Assembly: GCA_009773055.1 (NCBI GenBank) | Contig: WOUW01000007.1 | Location: forward strand, 1-64,000 | Origin: Paracoccaceae bacterium | GTDB taxonomy: Bacteria; Pseudomonadota; Alphaproteobacteria; Rhodobacterales; Rhodobacteraceae | Length of the DNA stretch: 64,000 bases | Reading direction: 5' to 3' | Shown here: piece by piece, positions 40,763 through 51,343 of the stretch | Position numbering within the stretch: the stretch's first letter is position 1 | Layout: each line of letters begins with the position of its first letter | The notes under the pieces: generated by a model | Told to the model about the DNA's origin: nothing | Database searches by the model: none | Seen by the model: only the letters and a program-made list of their open reading frames with translations | Position numbers and translations under genes: made by a program

Positions 40763-42283
40763 CACCACCTCGCCCGCCTCCAGCCGGGCAAGCACCGCTT
40801 GCGCCCCCGCCAGCACCGCCTCGCGGCGCCCGGCCTCCATCCCATCCCAGACCCGGTACATCTGCCCCATCCGGGGATTGCTGCGGAACCGCTCCCGGTG
40901 CCGCACGAGGAAGTGCCAGTAGAGAAGATTGAACGGACAAGCCCGCTCCCCGACCTTCTCCTTCACAAGGTACCGGCACCCCCCGCAGTGGTCCGACATC
41001 CGGTCGATATAGGCCCCCGACGACACATAGGGCTTCGATCCCAGCATCCCGCCATCGGCGAACTGGCTCATCCCCAGCGTATTCGGCGCCTCCACCCACT
41101 CGAAGGCATCGACATAGACCGACAGGTACCACTCATGCACCTTGGCTGGATCGACCCCCGCCAGAAGTGCAAAATTCCCCGTCACCATCAGCCGCTGGAT
41201 GTGGTGGGCATAGCCAAGGTCCTGCGTCTGCCCAACGGCGGCCTTCATGCAGGCCATCCCCGTCTCGCCGCCCCAATACACCCCCGGCAAAGCCCGTGAG
41301 TGCCCCAAGGCATTCCGCACCAGGTATTCCGGACCGGTCAGCGCCCAGATCCCCCGCACATACTCCCGCCAGCCGATCACCTGCCGGATGAACCCCTCTG
41401 CCGCAGCAATCGGCACCCGCCCCGCCTGCCACGCGGCTTCCACCGCCCGACATACCTCCAGCGGTCCCAGCAGTCCTAGGTTCAGATAGGGCGAGATCAC
41501 CGCGTGGCTGAGGTACGCCTCCCCCTCCAGCAGCGCATCCTGTTCCTCCCCGAACCGGGGCAGCCGCTCCGCCACGAACTCGGCCAGCGCCGCCAAGGCC
41601 CCCGCCCGGTCCGTCGCCCAGCGAAACGGCCTGAGCCGCCCGAAATGCGAAAACCGGGCTTCCACCAGCCCCAACACCCCTTCCACCACTGCATCCGGCG
41701 CAAAGTCCCGGGGCTTGGGCCGCAAGAGATCGGCCTTCGCCGGTTTCCGGTTGTCGTGGTCAAAATTCCACTGACCGCCGACGGGCTGGTCCCCCTCCAT
41801 CAGCAACCCGGTCTTCCGTCGCATCTCGCGGTAGAACCACTCCATCCGCAGCTGCTTGCGCCCCTCCGCCCAGGTTGCGAACTCGGCTTCGGAACACAGA
41901 AAGCGGTCGTCCGCCAAGACCCGCACCGGCACCGGCAGCGCTTCCAGATCGGCAAGCACCCGCCACTCCCCCGGCTTCGTCGCCAGAACCTCCGTCGCCC
42001 CGAATGCAGAAGCCCGCCGCAAAAGCTCACCAGACAAGGTTTGCGAATTCTCCGCGTCATCCAGTCGCGAATAGGCAACCCGCCAGCCGTCGGCCTCCAA
42101 CCCCGCCGCGAACTTCCGCATCGCCGCCAGGATCAGCGCGATCTTCTGCGGATGATGCGGGACGGATGTTCCCTCCCCCATCACCTCCGCCATCACCACC
42201 ACGTCCCGCGCTTTGTCACCGGCCTTCAGCGCCGCCACGTCGGGCGTCAACTGGTCTCCCAGCACAAGGACAAGCCTCACCAC
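40760..42283 (-). CDS. cryB: Cryptochrome/photolyase, iron-sulfur bacterial class (CryB/PhrB-like)
   Basis: RLVLVLGDQLTPDVAAL...QWNFDHDNRKPA...GFIRQVIGWREYVRGIWAL...DHCGGCRY...ERACPFNLLYWHFL. Confidence 0.88.
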   Translation of the reverse strand: MVRLVLVLGDQLTPDVAALKAGDKARDVVVMAEVMGEGTSVPHHPQKIALILAAMRKFAAGLEADGWRVAYSRLDDAENSQTLSGELLRRASAFGATEVLATKPGEWRVLADLEALPVPVRVLADDRFLCSEAEFATWAEGRKQLRMEWFYREMRRKTGLLMEGDQPVGGQWNFDHDNRKPAKADLLRPKPRDFAPDAVVEGVLGLVEARFSHFGRLRPFRWATDRAGALAALAEFVAERLPRFGEEQDALLEGEAYLSHAVISPYLNLGLLGPLEVCRAVEAAWQAGRVPIAAAEGFIRQVIGWREYVRGIWALTGPEYLVRNALGHSRALPGVYWGGETGMACMKAAVGQTQDLGYAHHIQRLMVTGNFALLAGVDPAKVHEWYLSVYVDAFEWVEAPNTLGMSQFADGGMLGSKPYVSSGAYIDRMSDHCGGCRYLVKEKVGERACPFNLLYWHFLVRHRERFRSNPRMGQMYRVWDGMEAGRREAVLAGAQAVLARLEAGEVV

Positions 42284-42936
42284 GGCACGACCTCGCCCTT
42301 CCAGTCGTAGAATCCGCCCGAGGCTTCCGGCCCAAGCCCCTCCAGCACCGAAAGCAGGTTCCCCGCCGCCGCCGCCGGTGACACCGCCGGATGCCCCGTC
42401 CGCTGCGCCGGGGCCAGCCCCGTCTCCACCGTCCCCGGATGCAGCGCCACGAACACCGACTGCGGATGCGTCCGCGCAGCCTCGATGGACGCCGTCCGCA
42501 CCAACTGGTTCAGTGCTGCCTTTGCCGCCCGATAGCCATACCAGCCGCCAAGCGCATTGTCCCCGATCGACCCCACCCGCGCCGACAAGACCGCCAGCCG
42601 CGACACCCGGTCACGCGGCAGCAACCTTAGCGCATGCTTCATCACCAGCGCGGGGCCAATCGCATTCACCGCAAACTGCGCGGCCAGCCCCTCCGACGTT
42701 ACCGCGCGCAACGTCTTCTCCGGCCCGACGCCCCCCAGGACCAGCGCCCCGGTCGCCACGACCACCAGATCGAACGGCCCCTCCAGCGCGCCCAGCGCCG
42801 CCGCGACCGACGCTTCATCCGTCACGTCCATACCGTTGCCCGACCGCGACACCCCCACGACCTCGCCGCGATCCGCCAAGGCGTTCACCAGCGCCGAGCC
42901 GATCCCGCCCGACGCCCCCACAACCAATGCCCGCAT
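42277..42936 (-). CDS. SDR family oxidoreductase
   Basis: MRALVVGASGGIGSALVNALADRGEVVGVSRSG...YGYRAAKAALNQLVRT; overlaps photolyase start. Confidence 0.85.
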   Translation of the reverse strand: MRALVVGASGGIGSALVNALADRGEVVGVSRSGNGMDVTDEASVAAALGALEGPFDLVVVATGALVLGGVGPEKTLRAVTSEGLAAQFAVNAIGPALVMKHALRLLPRDRVSRLAVLSARVGSIGDNALGGWYGYRAAKAALNQLVRTASIEAARTHPQSVFVALHPGTVETGLAPAQRTGHPAVSPAAAAGNLLSVLEGLGPEASGGFYDWKGEVVPW

Positions 42937-42990
42937 GTTCCCTCCAAGCCAGAGGCAGCAGATAGCGCCCCGCTCCCGCGCGACCATGGC

Positions 42991-43022
42991 TTGCTCATTT
43001 CCCAAATACTCCCGCCGGAGGC
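42991..43022 (-). repeat. Dispersed GAGTATTT 3' element, copy c
   Basis: minus strand: GCCTCCGGCGGGAGTATTTGGGAAATGAGCAA. Confidence 0.65.
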
Positions 43023-43205
43023 GACACCCTGTCCACCAGCACCACGCCCGCCGCATTTTCGGCAGCAGCGCGGTCAAGCGGGGTGCAAGCCGGACTAGGG
43101 AAGGCGCCAGTGGCGCGTTTTTCCGCCGCAGCGGATGGCCCCCGAGACGGCTCCCCCGCCGATGGAGGCGCTGCGCAACATGGTTAAGCCCACGCGAACG
43201 CGGCC

Positions 43206-43262
43206 AGCTAACCCATTGATTTCACTTATATGGAAACCCTGCCCGCGCGCGGGCGGCGCTCA
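43206..43262 (-). repeat. Stop-codon-abutting repeat, copy 2
   Basis: minus strand: TGAGCGCCGCCCGCGCGCGGGCAGGGTTTCCATATAAGTGAAATCAATGGGTTAGCTG. Confidence 0.5.
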
Positions 43263-43763
43263 GACGACGATCTCGCGCGGGATGGTGAAGTCGACCGTCA
43301 CCCCCGACCCGAAGGTGACGTCGCCCCAGTCCGCGACATCGAAATCCACAACCAGCGTCGCCCCCGTAGGATACCGCCCGAACTCGGGGTTCGCGGGTGG
43401 ATGCGCCACCAGACGGGTTGCAAATTCTGCAATCCCCGGGTTGTGGCCGATCATCATCACCACGTCCGCCTTGGCGTGGCGCAGGACCGCCATCATCACA
43501 TCCGGGCCCGCGTGATACAGCGCCGGTTTCAGCTCAAGAACGGGTGCCCCCGGCAGCGCCGGCGCGATCCCCGAAAAGGTCTTTCGGGTCCGCACCGCAT
43601 CAGAACACAGCACCTCGCTGGGCACATAGTCCCGGCTGGCAAGCCATTGCCCCAGGTCCGCCGCCGCCGCCTTGCCGCGCTCGTTCAGCGGCCGGTCATG
43701 GTCCGGGGTCAAGGGATCGTCCCATGAGGATTTCGCGTGCCGCGTCAGGATCAACCGCTTCAT
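43260..43763 (-). CDS. SixA-like histidine phosphatase
   Basis: MKRLILTRHAKSSWDDPLTPDHDRPLNERGKAAAADLG...VVMMIGHNPGI. Confidence 0.9.
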   Translation of the reverse strand: MKRLILTRHAKSSWDDPLTPDHDRPLNERGKAAAADLGQWLASRDYVPSEVLCSDAVRTRKTFSGIAPALPGAPVLELKPALYHAGPDVMMAVLRHAKADVVMMIGHNPGIAEFATRLVAHPPANPEFGRYPTGATLVVDFDVADWGDVTFGSGVTVDFTIPREIVV

Positions 43764-44416
43764 CTGTGGAATTGCCCCATGTGATAGGCCGACTGTTCGG
43801 GCAGTCTTGCATAGCTTTGCGATACCGGGCAAGCGCGGCGCACAAGGCAGCCTCCAGACAGGCAGTCCGCCCCCTCGGGCAGGTCCAGGAACGCATGGCA
43901 GGCGGGCACGTCATACCGCTCCCCGGTCAGCGCTGCCGCGGGGCAGGCCGTCAGGCAGGGGGCCGGGCAAGCGTCGCAGGGCCGGGTCCCCGGGGGCGGC
44001 ATCTCGACGACTTCCTTCAGCGCCAAAGCGCCGCGAAAGCTGACCATCAGCCCCTGCCCCGCATGCACCAGAAGCCGCACCGGGCTGTCCCAGACCCGCC
44101 CGGTCCGTAGCGCCCATTTGTAGAACGGATGGTACGGCGGTCCCCCGAACGGGAACAGCGCCTTGGCCCCCAGATCGCAGGCAATACGCCCGATCACCCG
44201 TCGCGACCAGCGGTCCACCGGGTCCGGCCCATCCCATTCCGGCTGCGTCTGCAGATGCGCCCAGAAGCCCGGCTCCTTCGGCCCCAGCATCAGCATCGTT
44301 CGCGCCCCCGCCGGAAAGCCCGCTTCGCCCGGACGCACGACGAAGCCGCCCAGAACTTCAAGCCGCGCTTCGGCCAGCCGTGCCTCTAGCGCCGGAAGGG
44401 CAGCCCCAGTGCCCAT
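43760..44416 (-). CDS. QueG-like/4Fe-4S ferredoxin-type protein
   Basis: CDACPAPCLTACPAAALTGERYDVPACHAFL...CLSGGCLVRRACPVSQ. Confidence 0.65.
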   Translation of the reverse strand: MGTGAALPALEARLAEARLEVLGGFVVRPGEAGFPAGARTMLMLGPKEPGFWAHLQTQPEWDGPDPVDRWSRRVIGRIACDLGAKALFPFGGPPYHPFYKWALRTGRVWDSPVRLLVHAGQGLMVSFRGALALKEVVEMPPPGTRPCDACPAPCLTACPAAALTGERYDVPACHAFLDLPEGADCLSGGCLVRRACPVSQSYARLPEQSAYHMGQFHR

Positions 44417-45177
44417 CCCAGCCTCGCCGGTCTTTCGTCCTGCCATTCCAGCCCCACGGTCATCGCCTCGTGCCCCTGCTTTGGTTGTGGCACATGAGTG
44501 CGGAAAAGCCGGTCCCAAACCGACAGGCAGAAGCCGTAATTGCTGTCATGCTCGGCCCGGTGGATCGAATGATGCACCCGGTGCATGTCGGGCGTGACCA
44601 GAACCAGCCGGACCAACCGGTCCAGGCGGACAGGCAACGCGATGTTGGCATGGTTGAACAGGGCCGTGCCGCTCAACAGGATCTCGAACACCAGCACTGC
44701 CAGCGCAGACGGACCCAGAGCGTAGACCAGCCCGATCTTCAGGATCATCGACGCCAGGATCTCCACCGGATGAAACCGGAAGCCCGTCGTCACGTCCATG
44801 TCGCGGTCGGCATGGTGGACCCGGTGAAACCGCCAGAACAGCGGCACCTTGTGCGTGATCAGGTGCTGCGCCCAGATCGCAAGGTCAAGGATCAGGACGG
44901 CAAGCAGAAGCTCCACCGAGGCAGGCCAGTCCAACTGGTTGAACAGCCCCCAGCCCTGGGCCCCGGCGTCCAGCGCCGCCCCGATGGCCAGAAGCGGCAG
45001 CAGGATCGCCAGCCCCCGCAGTGCCAGCGTGTTCAGCACAGTCATTGCCAGATTGGTCGGCCAGCGCCGCGTCCGCGTCAGGCTGCGCGCGCGACGCGGC
45101 ACCAGCGCCTCCAGCCCCGAGAAAAGGGCAAAGAGGCCAAGGAACACACCGCCGCGCCAGAGAAGTTCGCTTTCCAT
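44386..45177 (-). CDS. Sterol desaturase / fatty acid hydroxylase family protein
   Basis: HLITHKVPLFWRFHRVHHADRDMDVTTGFRFHPVE...FNHANI...DMHRVHHSIHRAEHDSNYG. Confidence 0.9.
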   Translation of the reverse strand: MESELLWRGGVFLGLFALFSGLEALVPRRARSLTRTRRWPTNLAMTVLNTLALRGLAILLPLLAIGAALDAGAQGWGLFNQLDWPASVELLLAVLILDLAIWAQHLITHKVPLFWRFHRVHHADRDMDVTTGFRFHPVEILASMILKIGLVYALGPSALAVLVFEILLSGTALFNHANIALPVRLDRLVRLVLVTPDMHRVHHSIHRAEHDSNYGFCLSVWDRLFRTHVPQPKQGHEAMTVGLEWQDERPARLGWALGLPFRR

Positions 45178-45298
45178 GCCTTGACCCTACACCCGATTCG
45201 CTGACGGAGGTTAACGGGTCTGGCGTGTTCCACGATGGAAAACGCAACATATTTAGCCGTTTCAGCCGGTTACTACACGGACCGGTGATCTTCGCCGC

Positions 45299-46198
45299 TC
45301 AGCGCCGGACATGCGGCTTCACCCGCGGTTCGGTCGAACGGATCTGGCTGCCCGCACCATGGTCGGTGAACAGTTCCAGCAGGCAAGCGTTCGGCACCTT
45401 GCCGTCCATGATCGTGACTGCCCGTGTCCCCTGTTCGATGGCCATCAGCGCGGTCTCGGTCTTCGGAATCATCCCGCCCGAGATCACCCCCTCAGCGGTC
45501 ATTTCGCGAATTTCCTCGGGCGTGATCTGGGTCATCACCTGGCCACTGGCATCTTTCACCCCCGGCACATCGGTCAGCAGCAAAAGCCGGTCCGCCTGCA
45601 AGGCCCCGGCAATCGCCCCTGCCGCCGTGTCGCCGTTCACGTTGAAGGTCTCGTTGTCCTTCATCCCCGTGGCGACCGGGGCCACCACCGGGATGATCCC
45701 GGCATTGTAAAGGTCGCGCAGCACCTGGACATTCATCTCGACCGGGCGTCCGACAAACCCCAGTTCGGGGTCATCGGCCTCGCAGACCATCAGATCGTCG
45801 TCCTTGCCGGAAATGCCCACCGCGCGCCCGCCCGCATCCATGATCGCCTGCACGATCCGCTTGTTCACAAGGCCTGACAGGATCATCTCGACCACTTGAA
45901 CGGTGGCCTTGTCCGTCACCCGCTTGCCCCGGACGAATTCGGATTTGATCCCAAGCTTTTCAAGCATCTCGTTGATCATCGGCCCGCCGCCGTGGACCAC
46001 CACCGGATGCACGCCGACCTGCTTCATCAACACGATATCGCGGGCGAATTCCGCCATCGCCGCATCGTCGCCCATCGCGTTGCCGCCGAACTTCACCACG
46101 ACCACCGCGCCTTCAAAGCGCTGAAGGTAGGGCAGCGCCTCGGACAACATCTTTGCGGTGGTGATGGCATCTTGCATGGTCAGGGTCTGCTTCTTCAT
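45299..46198 (-). CDS. argB: Acetylglutamate kinase
   Basis: [47 protein letters not shown]. Confidence 0.97.
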   Translation of the reverse strand: MKKQTLTMQDAITTAKMLSEALPYLQRFEGAVVVVKFGGNAMGDDAAMAEFARDIVLMKQVGVHPVVVHGGGPMINEMLEKLGIKSEFVRGKRVTDKATVQVVEMILSGLVNKRIVQAIMDAGGRAVGISGKDDDLMVCEADDPELGFVGRPVEMNVQVLRDLYNAGIIPVVAPVATGMKDNETFNVNGDTAAGAIAGALQADRLLLLTDVPGVKDASGQVMTQITPEEIREMTAEGVISGGMIPKTETALMAIEQGTRAVTIMDGKVPNACLLELFTDHGAGSQIRSTEPRVKPHVRR

Positions 46199-46302
46199 CG
46201 GGACCTCCATCTTGACGGGCCGCATACGGCTTTTCCACCCCCCTGCCAAGCCTTGCGTTCCCCATCGGCAAGCGTAGCTTGTCACGCCAAAGGAGACCGC
46301 CG

Positions 46303-47034
46303 ATGTCCGAACAGAAGACCCTTGTCCTGACCGGGGCCAGCCGCGGCATCGGACATGCCACCGTCAAGCGCTTTTCTGCCGAGGGCTGGCGCGTCCTGAC
46401 CTGCTCGCGCCAACCCTTCGACCCGCGCTGCCCCTGGCCGGGGGGCGAGGAAAACCATATCGAGATCGACCTCGCCGACCCCAACAAGACCATCGCGGCC
46501 ATCGAGACGATCAAGAGCAAGGTCGGCGGACGCATTCATGCGCTGGTAAACAACGCCGGGATCAGTCCCAAGGGCCCCGGTGGCGCGCGCTTGAATACCA
46601 TGACCACCGACCTTCGGACCTGGGGCCATGTCTTCCACGTCAACTTCTTCGCCCCCGTCATCCTTGCGCGCGGCCTGAAGGACGAGTTGACGGCCACCAG
46701 GGGCTCCATCGTCAACGTCACCTCCATCGCCGGGGTCCGCGTCCACCCGTTCGCAGGGGCGGCCTATGCCACGTCGAAGGCCGCGCTCGCGGCGCTGACG
46801 CGGGAAATGGCCCATGATTTCGGACCCTTGGGCGTTCGCGTCAACGCCATCGCCCCCGGAGAGGTCGAGACGGCGATCCTGTCGCCCGGCACCGACAAGA
46901 TCGTCGAGCAGCTGCCGATGCGCCGCCTTGGCCAGCCGAAGGAAGTCGCCGACGCGATCTGGTTCCTCTGCTCGGACCAATCCAGCTACATCTCGGGCGC
47001 CGAGATCGAGGTCAACGGCGCGCAGCACGTCTAG
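46303..47034 (+). CDS. SDR family oxidoreductase
   Basis: [31 protein letters not shown]...[38 protein letters not shown]. Confidence 0.88.
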   Translation: MSEQKTLVLTGASRGIGHATVKRFSAEGWRVLTCSRQPFDPRCPWPGGEENHIEIDLADPNKTIAAIETIKSKVGGRIHALVNNAGISPKGPGGARLNTMTTDLRTWGHVFHVNFFAPVILARGLKDELTATRGSIVNVTSIAGVRVHPFAGAAYATSKAALAALTREMAHDFGPLGVRVNAIAPGEVETAILSPGTDKIVEQLPMRRLGQPKEVADAIWFLCSDQSSYISGAEIEVNGAQHV

Positions 47035-48698
47035 GGTGCGAAATCGCCGGTCCGGGTGACGCGGAACGCTTTGGCTCCTGTTGTGCGGCTGGCCAGATCT
47101 TCCCGGGTGATGTGGTTGTTCACCACCATGATTTCATCAAGCGATCGAAGCTCGACCGGGTCCAGCCGGTAAAGCGCGGCATCAAAACTGTCGGGCGCAG
47201 CAGCCGTGGCCAGTTGCGTCAGGAAATCATCGCCGAAGACGACCGCCCCATCAAAATCAGCCCGTTTCAGGAAGGTGCCGCCGAAATCCGCCGCAAGGAT
47301 CACCGCGCCGCGCAAAGTTGCCGCCGACAGGTCAGCATTGCTGAAATCGGCCCCGTCCAGCAAAGCGCCATCAAAGTTCGCTGCGGTCAGTGCGGCACCG
47401 GAGAAGTCACTGTCGATGATCGTGGCGCGCTGAAAGTCCGCGCCATACATCCGCGTCAGCGTCAGCCCGTCCTGTGCGGGCAGCGGCGGACGGACCTGGT
47501 CCGGCCCCAGCGCAGCAAAGCGGGTGCGCGAGATGTTGGCCAATCGAAACCGACTGTTGTCCAGGATCGCCGTCCCGAAGTCGCACTCGACGATGTAACT
47601 CCCTGAAAAGTCGGCATAAGCCAGCCGCGCCTGCTGGGCCGTGACAAGGTTGAGGTCGCTCGCCCGCAGCATCGCGAAATCAAGGTCCAGACCGGCAAAG
47701 GTCAGTAGCTCCAGGTTCCTGACCCCGCTGGAAACCAGCACCCGCAACAACTGCCCGCGTTCCGGGCTCGCGGGTCGGTCGGTCAGTGCTGTGGCGTCCG
47801 TCCGCTCCTCCCAACCAAAATACGCTGCAGACTTGTCATAGCGGTCGCCCAGCGCCTCACGGCGCCGCATCAGCGCCACGCGCAGCCCGTCAGTCATGTC
47901 CTCGGAACGCAGGCCGGTATCAAGAAAGCGGTAGGGCAGCAGCGCCCTTGAAATCGAAGTGATCCGCAAGACCAGACTGCGGTCCAGATCGGCCACGGGA
48001 TCAAGGACATTCACCGGATTGACCGCACCGCCCCCGTTCACTCGGTCGACCACCCGGCCCAGTTCCGCAGCGATATCGGTGATCTCGACGGCAAGCGCCG
48101 CATTCCGCGCCGCCTCGGCCAGCTGCACGTCAGTCTGGATCAGTTGCGTCTGCTCCTGGATGCGCGTGTTCTGTTCGCGCAAAAGGTCGGTCTGAACTGC
48201 GATCAGCTGGTTCTGCTTGAAAAGCAGCGCTGTTCCGGCCAGCGCCGCCATCGCGGCAATCAGGGCCGTCAGCGAGGCAATGATCCAGCGCCGCGTGCTG
48301 ATCCAGGCATAGCGGGCCAGCACCATCGCCACCAGATCGCGCGCCGCCGAAGTTGCGCCGACCGGATCGCGATCAAAGGCACGGTCAGCAATCCGGGCCA
48401 GCGGGTCGGCAATCTGCTCCAGCGCGACGTCGGCATGGCCGAAAAGCCTGCGAAGCAGCGTCTTGCGCAACGCGAAGATCAGGACGCCCAGAATCAGCAC
48501 CACCAGCAGCGCCGACAGGAATACAGACAGGATCAGCCCGGCGCTGTCCGCCAGAAAGCCGACCGCCACATAGGCCCCCAGCACGCCTGCCGCGATCCCG
48601 AAGGCGAAGAACAAAAGTCCCATGCCTCCCGCCGCAAGGCCCGGGCCCGACGTGGCCGCCCGCGCCGCAGCGTCGGCTCTTTCTTCCGGTGTCGCCAC
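47031..48698 (-). CDS. Pentapeptide-repeat membrane protein
   Basis: TM segments, coiled-coil-like EQNTRIQEQTQLIQTDVQ, then ADFQRATIIDSDFSGAALTAANFDGALLDGADFSNADLSAATLRGAVILAADF; GTG start inferred. Confidence 0.8.
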   Translation of the reverse strand: MATPEERADAAARAATSGPGLAAGGMGLLFFAFGIAAGVLGAYVAVGFLADSAGLILSVFLSALLVVLILGVLIFALRKTLLRRLFGHADVALEQIADPLARIADRAFDRDPVGATSAARDLVAMVLARYAWISTRRWIIASLTALIAAMAALAGTALLFKQNQLIAVQTDLLREQNTRIQEQTQLIQTDVQLAEAARNAALAVEITDIAAELGRVVDRVNGGGAVNPVNVLDPVADLDRSLVLRITSISRALLPYRFLDTGLRSEDMTDGLRVALMRRREALGDRYDKSAAYFGWEERTDATALTDRPASPERGQLLRVLVSSGVRNLELLTFAGLDLDFAMLRASDLNLVTAQQARLAYADFSGSYIVECDFGTAILDNSRFRLANISRTRFAALGPDQVRPPLPAQDGLTLTRMYGADFQRATIIDSDFSGAALTAANFDGALLDGADFSNADLSAATLRGAVILAADFGGTFLKRADFDGAVVFGDDFLTQLATAAAPDSFDAALYRLDPVELRSLDEIMVVNNHITREDLASRTTGAKAFRVTRTGDFAP

Positions 48699-48786
48699 CC
48701 CGTGCCTCTCCCGTTTTTGCCGGTTTGACGATGACAAAGCCCGGCCGTTATGGCAATCGGCATGGGCTGCCTCAAGGTGACACCCA

Positions 48787-49653
48787 ATGCTTGACGACAC
48801 CGACGACATCCACCCCCTGTTCCACGGCGCCCCCAAGGGACTGGAGTTTCGCAAGCTCCGCAAACGCCTGGTGCAACAGGTGCGCGAAGCGATCGACACC
48901 TATGGGATGGCGCGAGCGGGCGACCGCTGGCTGGTGTGCCTGTCGGGCGGCAAGGACAGCTATACGCTGCTGGCGATCCTGCATGAGCTGAAATGGCGCG
49001 GCCTTCTGCCCGTGGACCTTCTGGCCTGCAACCTCGACCAGGGCCAGCCCGGCTTTCCCGCCACCGTCCTGCCGGAATTCCTGACCCGTATGGGTGTCCC
49101 GCACCGGATCGACTATCAGGACACCTATTCCGTGGTGATCGACAAGATCAAACCCGGGGGAACGATGTGTTCGCTCTGCTCCCGCCTGCGTCGGGGGAAC
49201 CTCTACCGCATCGCGCGCGAGGAAGGCTGTTCGACCGTGGTGCTGGGCCACCACCGCGACGACATTCTGGAAACCTTCTTCATGAACCTCTTCCACGGTG
49301 GACGCCTAGCTTCGATGCCGCCGCGCCTGTTGAACGAGGACGGCGATCTGTTCGTCGCCCGCCCCTTGGCCTTCGTCTCGGAAGAAGACTGCGGCAGGTT
49401 CGCTGGAGCGATGGGCTATCCCATCATCCCCTGCGACCTTTGCGGCAGCCAGGAAGGGCTCCAGCGCGCCCAGGTCAAGAAGCTTCTGGACGAATGGGAG
49501 GCGCGCACGCCGGGACGCAGGCAGGTGATGTTCCGCTCGCTGATGAACGTGCGCCCCTCACACCTGGCCGACCCGGCGCTGTTTGACTTTGCGTCGCTCA
49601 CGTCCGCTCTGGCAGATGGCGAAAATTCTACGCAACTTTCGGCAGAGCGTTAA
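48787..49653 (+). CDS. ttcA: tRNA 2-thiocytidine(32) synthetase
   Basis: [41 protein letters not shown]. Confidence 0.93.
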   Translation: MLDDTDDIHPLFHGAPKGLEFRKLRKRLVQQVREAIDTYGMARAGDRWLVCLSGGKDSYTLLAILHELKWRGLLPVDLLACNLDQGQPGFPATVLPEFLTRMGVPHRIDYQDTYSVVIDKIKPGGTMCSLCSRLRRGNLYRIAREEGCSTVVLGHHRDDILETFFMNLFHGGRLASMPPRLLNEDGDLFVARPLAFVSEEDCGRFAGAMGYPIIPCDLCGSQEGLQRAQVKKLLDEWEARTPGRRQVMFRSLMNVRPSHLADPALFDFASLTSALADGENSTQLSAER

Positions 49654-49730
49654 GGAACTGATCAGGAACATCCGCCTAGCCTGACCTCTGATCCGCGGGT
49701 GATTTGCCCGCCAGAACGGGGGCACCTCGC

Positions 49731-51218
49731 ATGACTTTCGCGCTGCAACGGCTGGCGTACCATCCCTGGCATTTTCTTGCGCTTGCCCCGCTCGTGGCAC
49801 TTGTCGCCTTCTGGGCCGGGGGTGAAACCGCGCTTGCCGCCTTCGCGGTCGCTTTGCCGGTCATGGTGTTGGCGCTTGGGCAGCACACATCGCCCGCCAC
49901 CCTCGGGGCAATGTCCGACCAGGTGATCGCGCGGCTGGATGCAACGCTGGCCGAGGTAAAGGCAAAGGGTGGCGCGACCGGGTGCTTCGTTATTCAGTTC
50001 GACGACGCGGCCCAGCTTTGCGACCGCTTGGGCCGTGCTCGCCAAAGCGAGGTGCTTTCCACCTGCGTCGCCCGCCTGCGCGGCGCATTGCGACCGGGTG
50101 ATCTTCTCTACGCGCTGGAAGATGGCAGCCTCGCCGTGGCGCTTGGCCCCTCGCCCCGGCTGGACCTGGAAATCATGGTGCGGATCGCCGCCCGTTTGCA
50201 GCTTGTGGCACAACAGCCCGTCATGCTGGCCACGGGTCTGGTGCAGGTCACCTGTTCCGTCGGATTCTGCCATGCGCAGCAGCTGGCGCAGCCTTCTGGC
50301 CGCGCGTTGCTCGATGCCGCTCAAGTCGCAGGGGACGAAGCCACGGGGTGCCGCCCCGGCGCCATCCGCGGCTATTCCGCCGATCTCGCCCGCGCCCGGG
50401 CCGACCGGGACGCGCTGCGGGCAGGTTTTGCCGCTGCCGTTGACCGGGGCGAAGTGCGGGCCTGGTTCCAGCCGCAGGTCTCGACCGACAGCGGTGAGGT
50501 GACGGGGGTCGAAGCGCTGGTGCGGTGGCATCATCCCGACCGGGGATGTCTTGCACCCGGCGTCTTCCTGCCCGCTCTCGAAGGCTCTGACCTGATGGAT
50601 CTTCTGGGCCAGACCATGCTGACCCAGTCGCTTGCCGCCCTGGCTGAATTCGACCGCAAGGGCCAGCGCATCCCGACCGTGGCCGTCAATTTCTCGGCCC
50701 AGGAACTGCGCGACCCACAGTTGCCCGAACGGTTGGGCTGGACGCTCGACCGCTTCGGCCTCGCGCCTTCGCGGTTGACGGTGGAAGTGCTGGAATCGGT
50801 GGTTGCGGGCGACGGTGAGGATATCATCGCCTCGAACATCGGCCGGATCGCCGCGATGGGCTGCGCTGTCGACCTTGATGACTTCGGCACCGGCCATGCC
50901 TCGATCACTGCGATCCGCCGCTTTGCGCTGAACCGGCTGAAAATCGACCGCAGCTTCATCCGCGATGTCGATCAGAACCGCGACCAGCAGAATCTGGTGA
51001 CCGCGATCCTGTCGCTGGCCGAACGTCTTGGCCTGGAAACGCTGGCCGAAGGAGTCGAGACGCCGGGAGAACACGCGCTTCTCGCGCAGCTTGGGTGTGG
51101 ACATGTTCAGGGCTTCGTCATCGCCAAACCCATGCCCGTGGAAGACCTTGCCACCTGGCTTTCCGCGCATCGCGAAACCAGGGCCCAGGCTCTGCGCATC
51201 GGCGTCCGGGCGCGGTAA
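49731..51218 (+). CDS. Membrane-anchored c-di-GMP phosphodiesterase: degenerate GGDEF plus intact-looking EAL
   Basis: EALVRWHHPDRG, NFSAQELRD, VDLDDFGTGHASI, LKIDRSFI, ETLAEGVET, QGFVIAKPM; GGDEF replaced by ALEDGSL. Confidence 0.88.
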   Translation: MTFALQRLAYHPWHFLALAPLVALVAFWAGGETALAAFAVALPVMVLALGQHTSPATLGAMSDQVIARLDATLAEVKAKGGATGCFVIQFDDAAQLCDRLGRARQSEVLSTCVARLRGALRPGDLLYALEDGSLAVALGPSPRLDLEIMVRIAARLQLVAQQPVMLATGLVQVTCSVGFCHAQQLAQPSGRALLDAAQVAGDEATGCRPGAIRGYSADLARARADRDALRAGFAAAVDRGEVRAWFQPQVSTDSGEVTGVEALVRWHHPDRGCLAPGVFLPALEGSDLMDLLGQTMLTQSLAALAEFDRKGQRIPTVAVNFSAQELRDPQLPERLGWTLDRFGLAPSRLTVEVLESVVAGDGEDIIASNIGRIAAMGCAVDLDDFGTGHASITAIRRFALNRLKIDRSFIRDVDQNRDQQNLVTAILSLAERLGLETLAEGVETPGEHALLAQLGCGHVQGFVIAKPMPVEDLATWLSAHRETRAQALRIGVRAR

Positions 51219-51343
51219 ACCTTTGCCTTCAGACCAAGCGGGCCAGACCGGCTTCTGCCCACGGGATATCCCGGCCAGCGACTGCGCTCGGACGGACGGC
51301 CTTGGACGTTTTGCCAATACCAGCCGCAAGTTCTGGACCGTCT

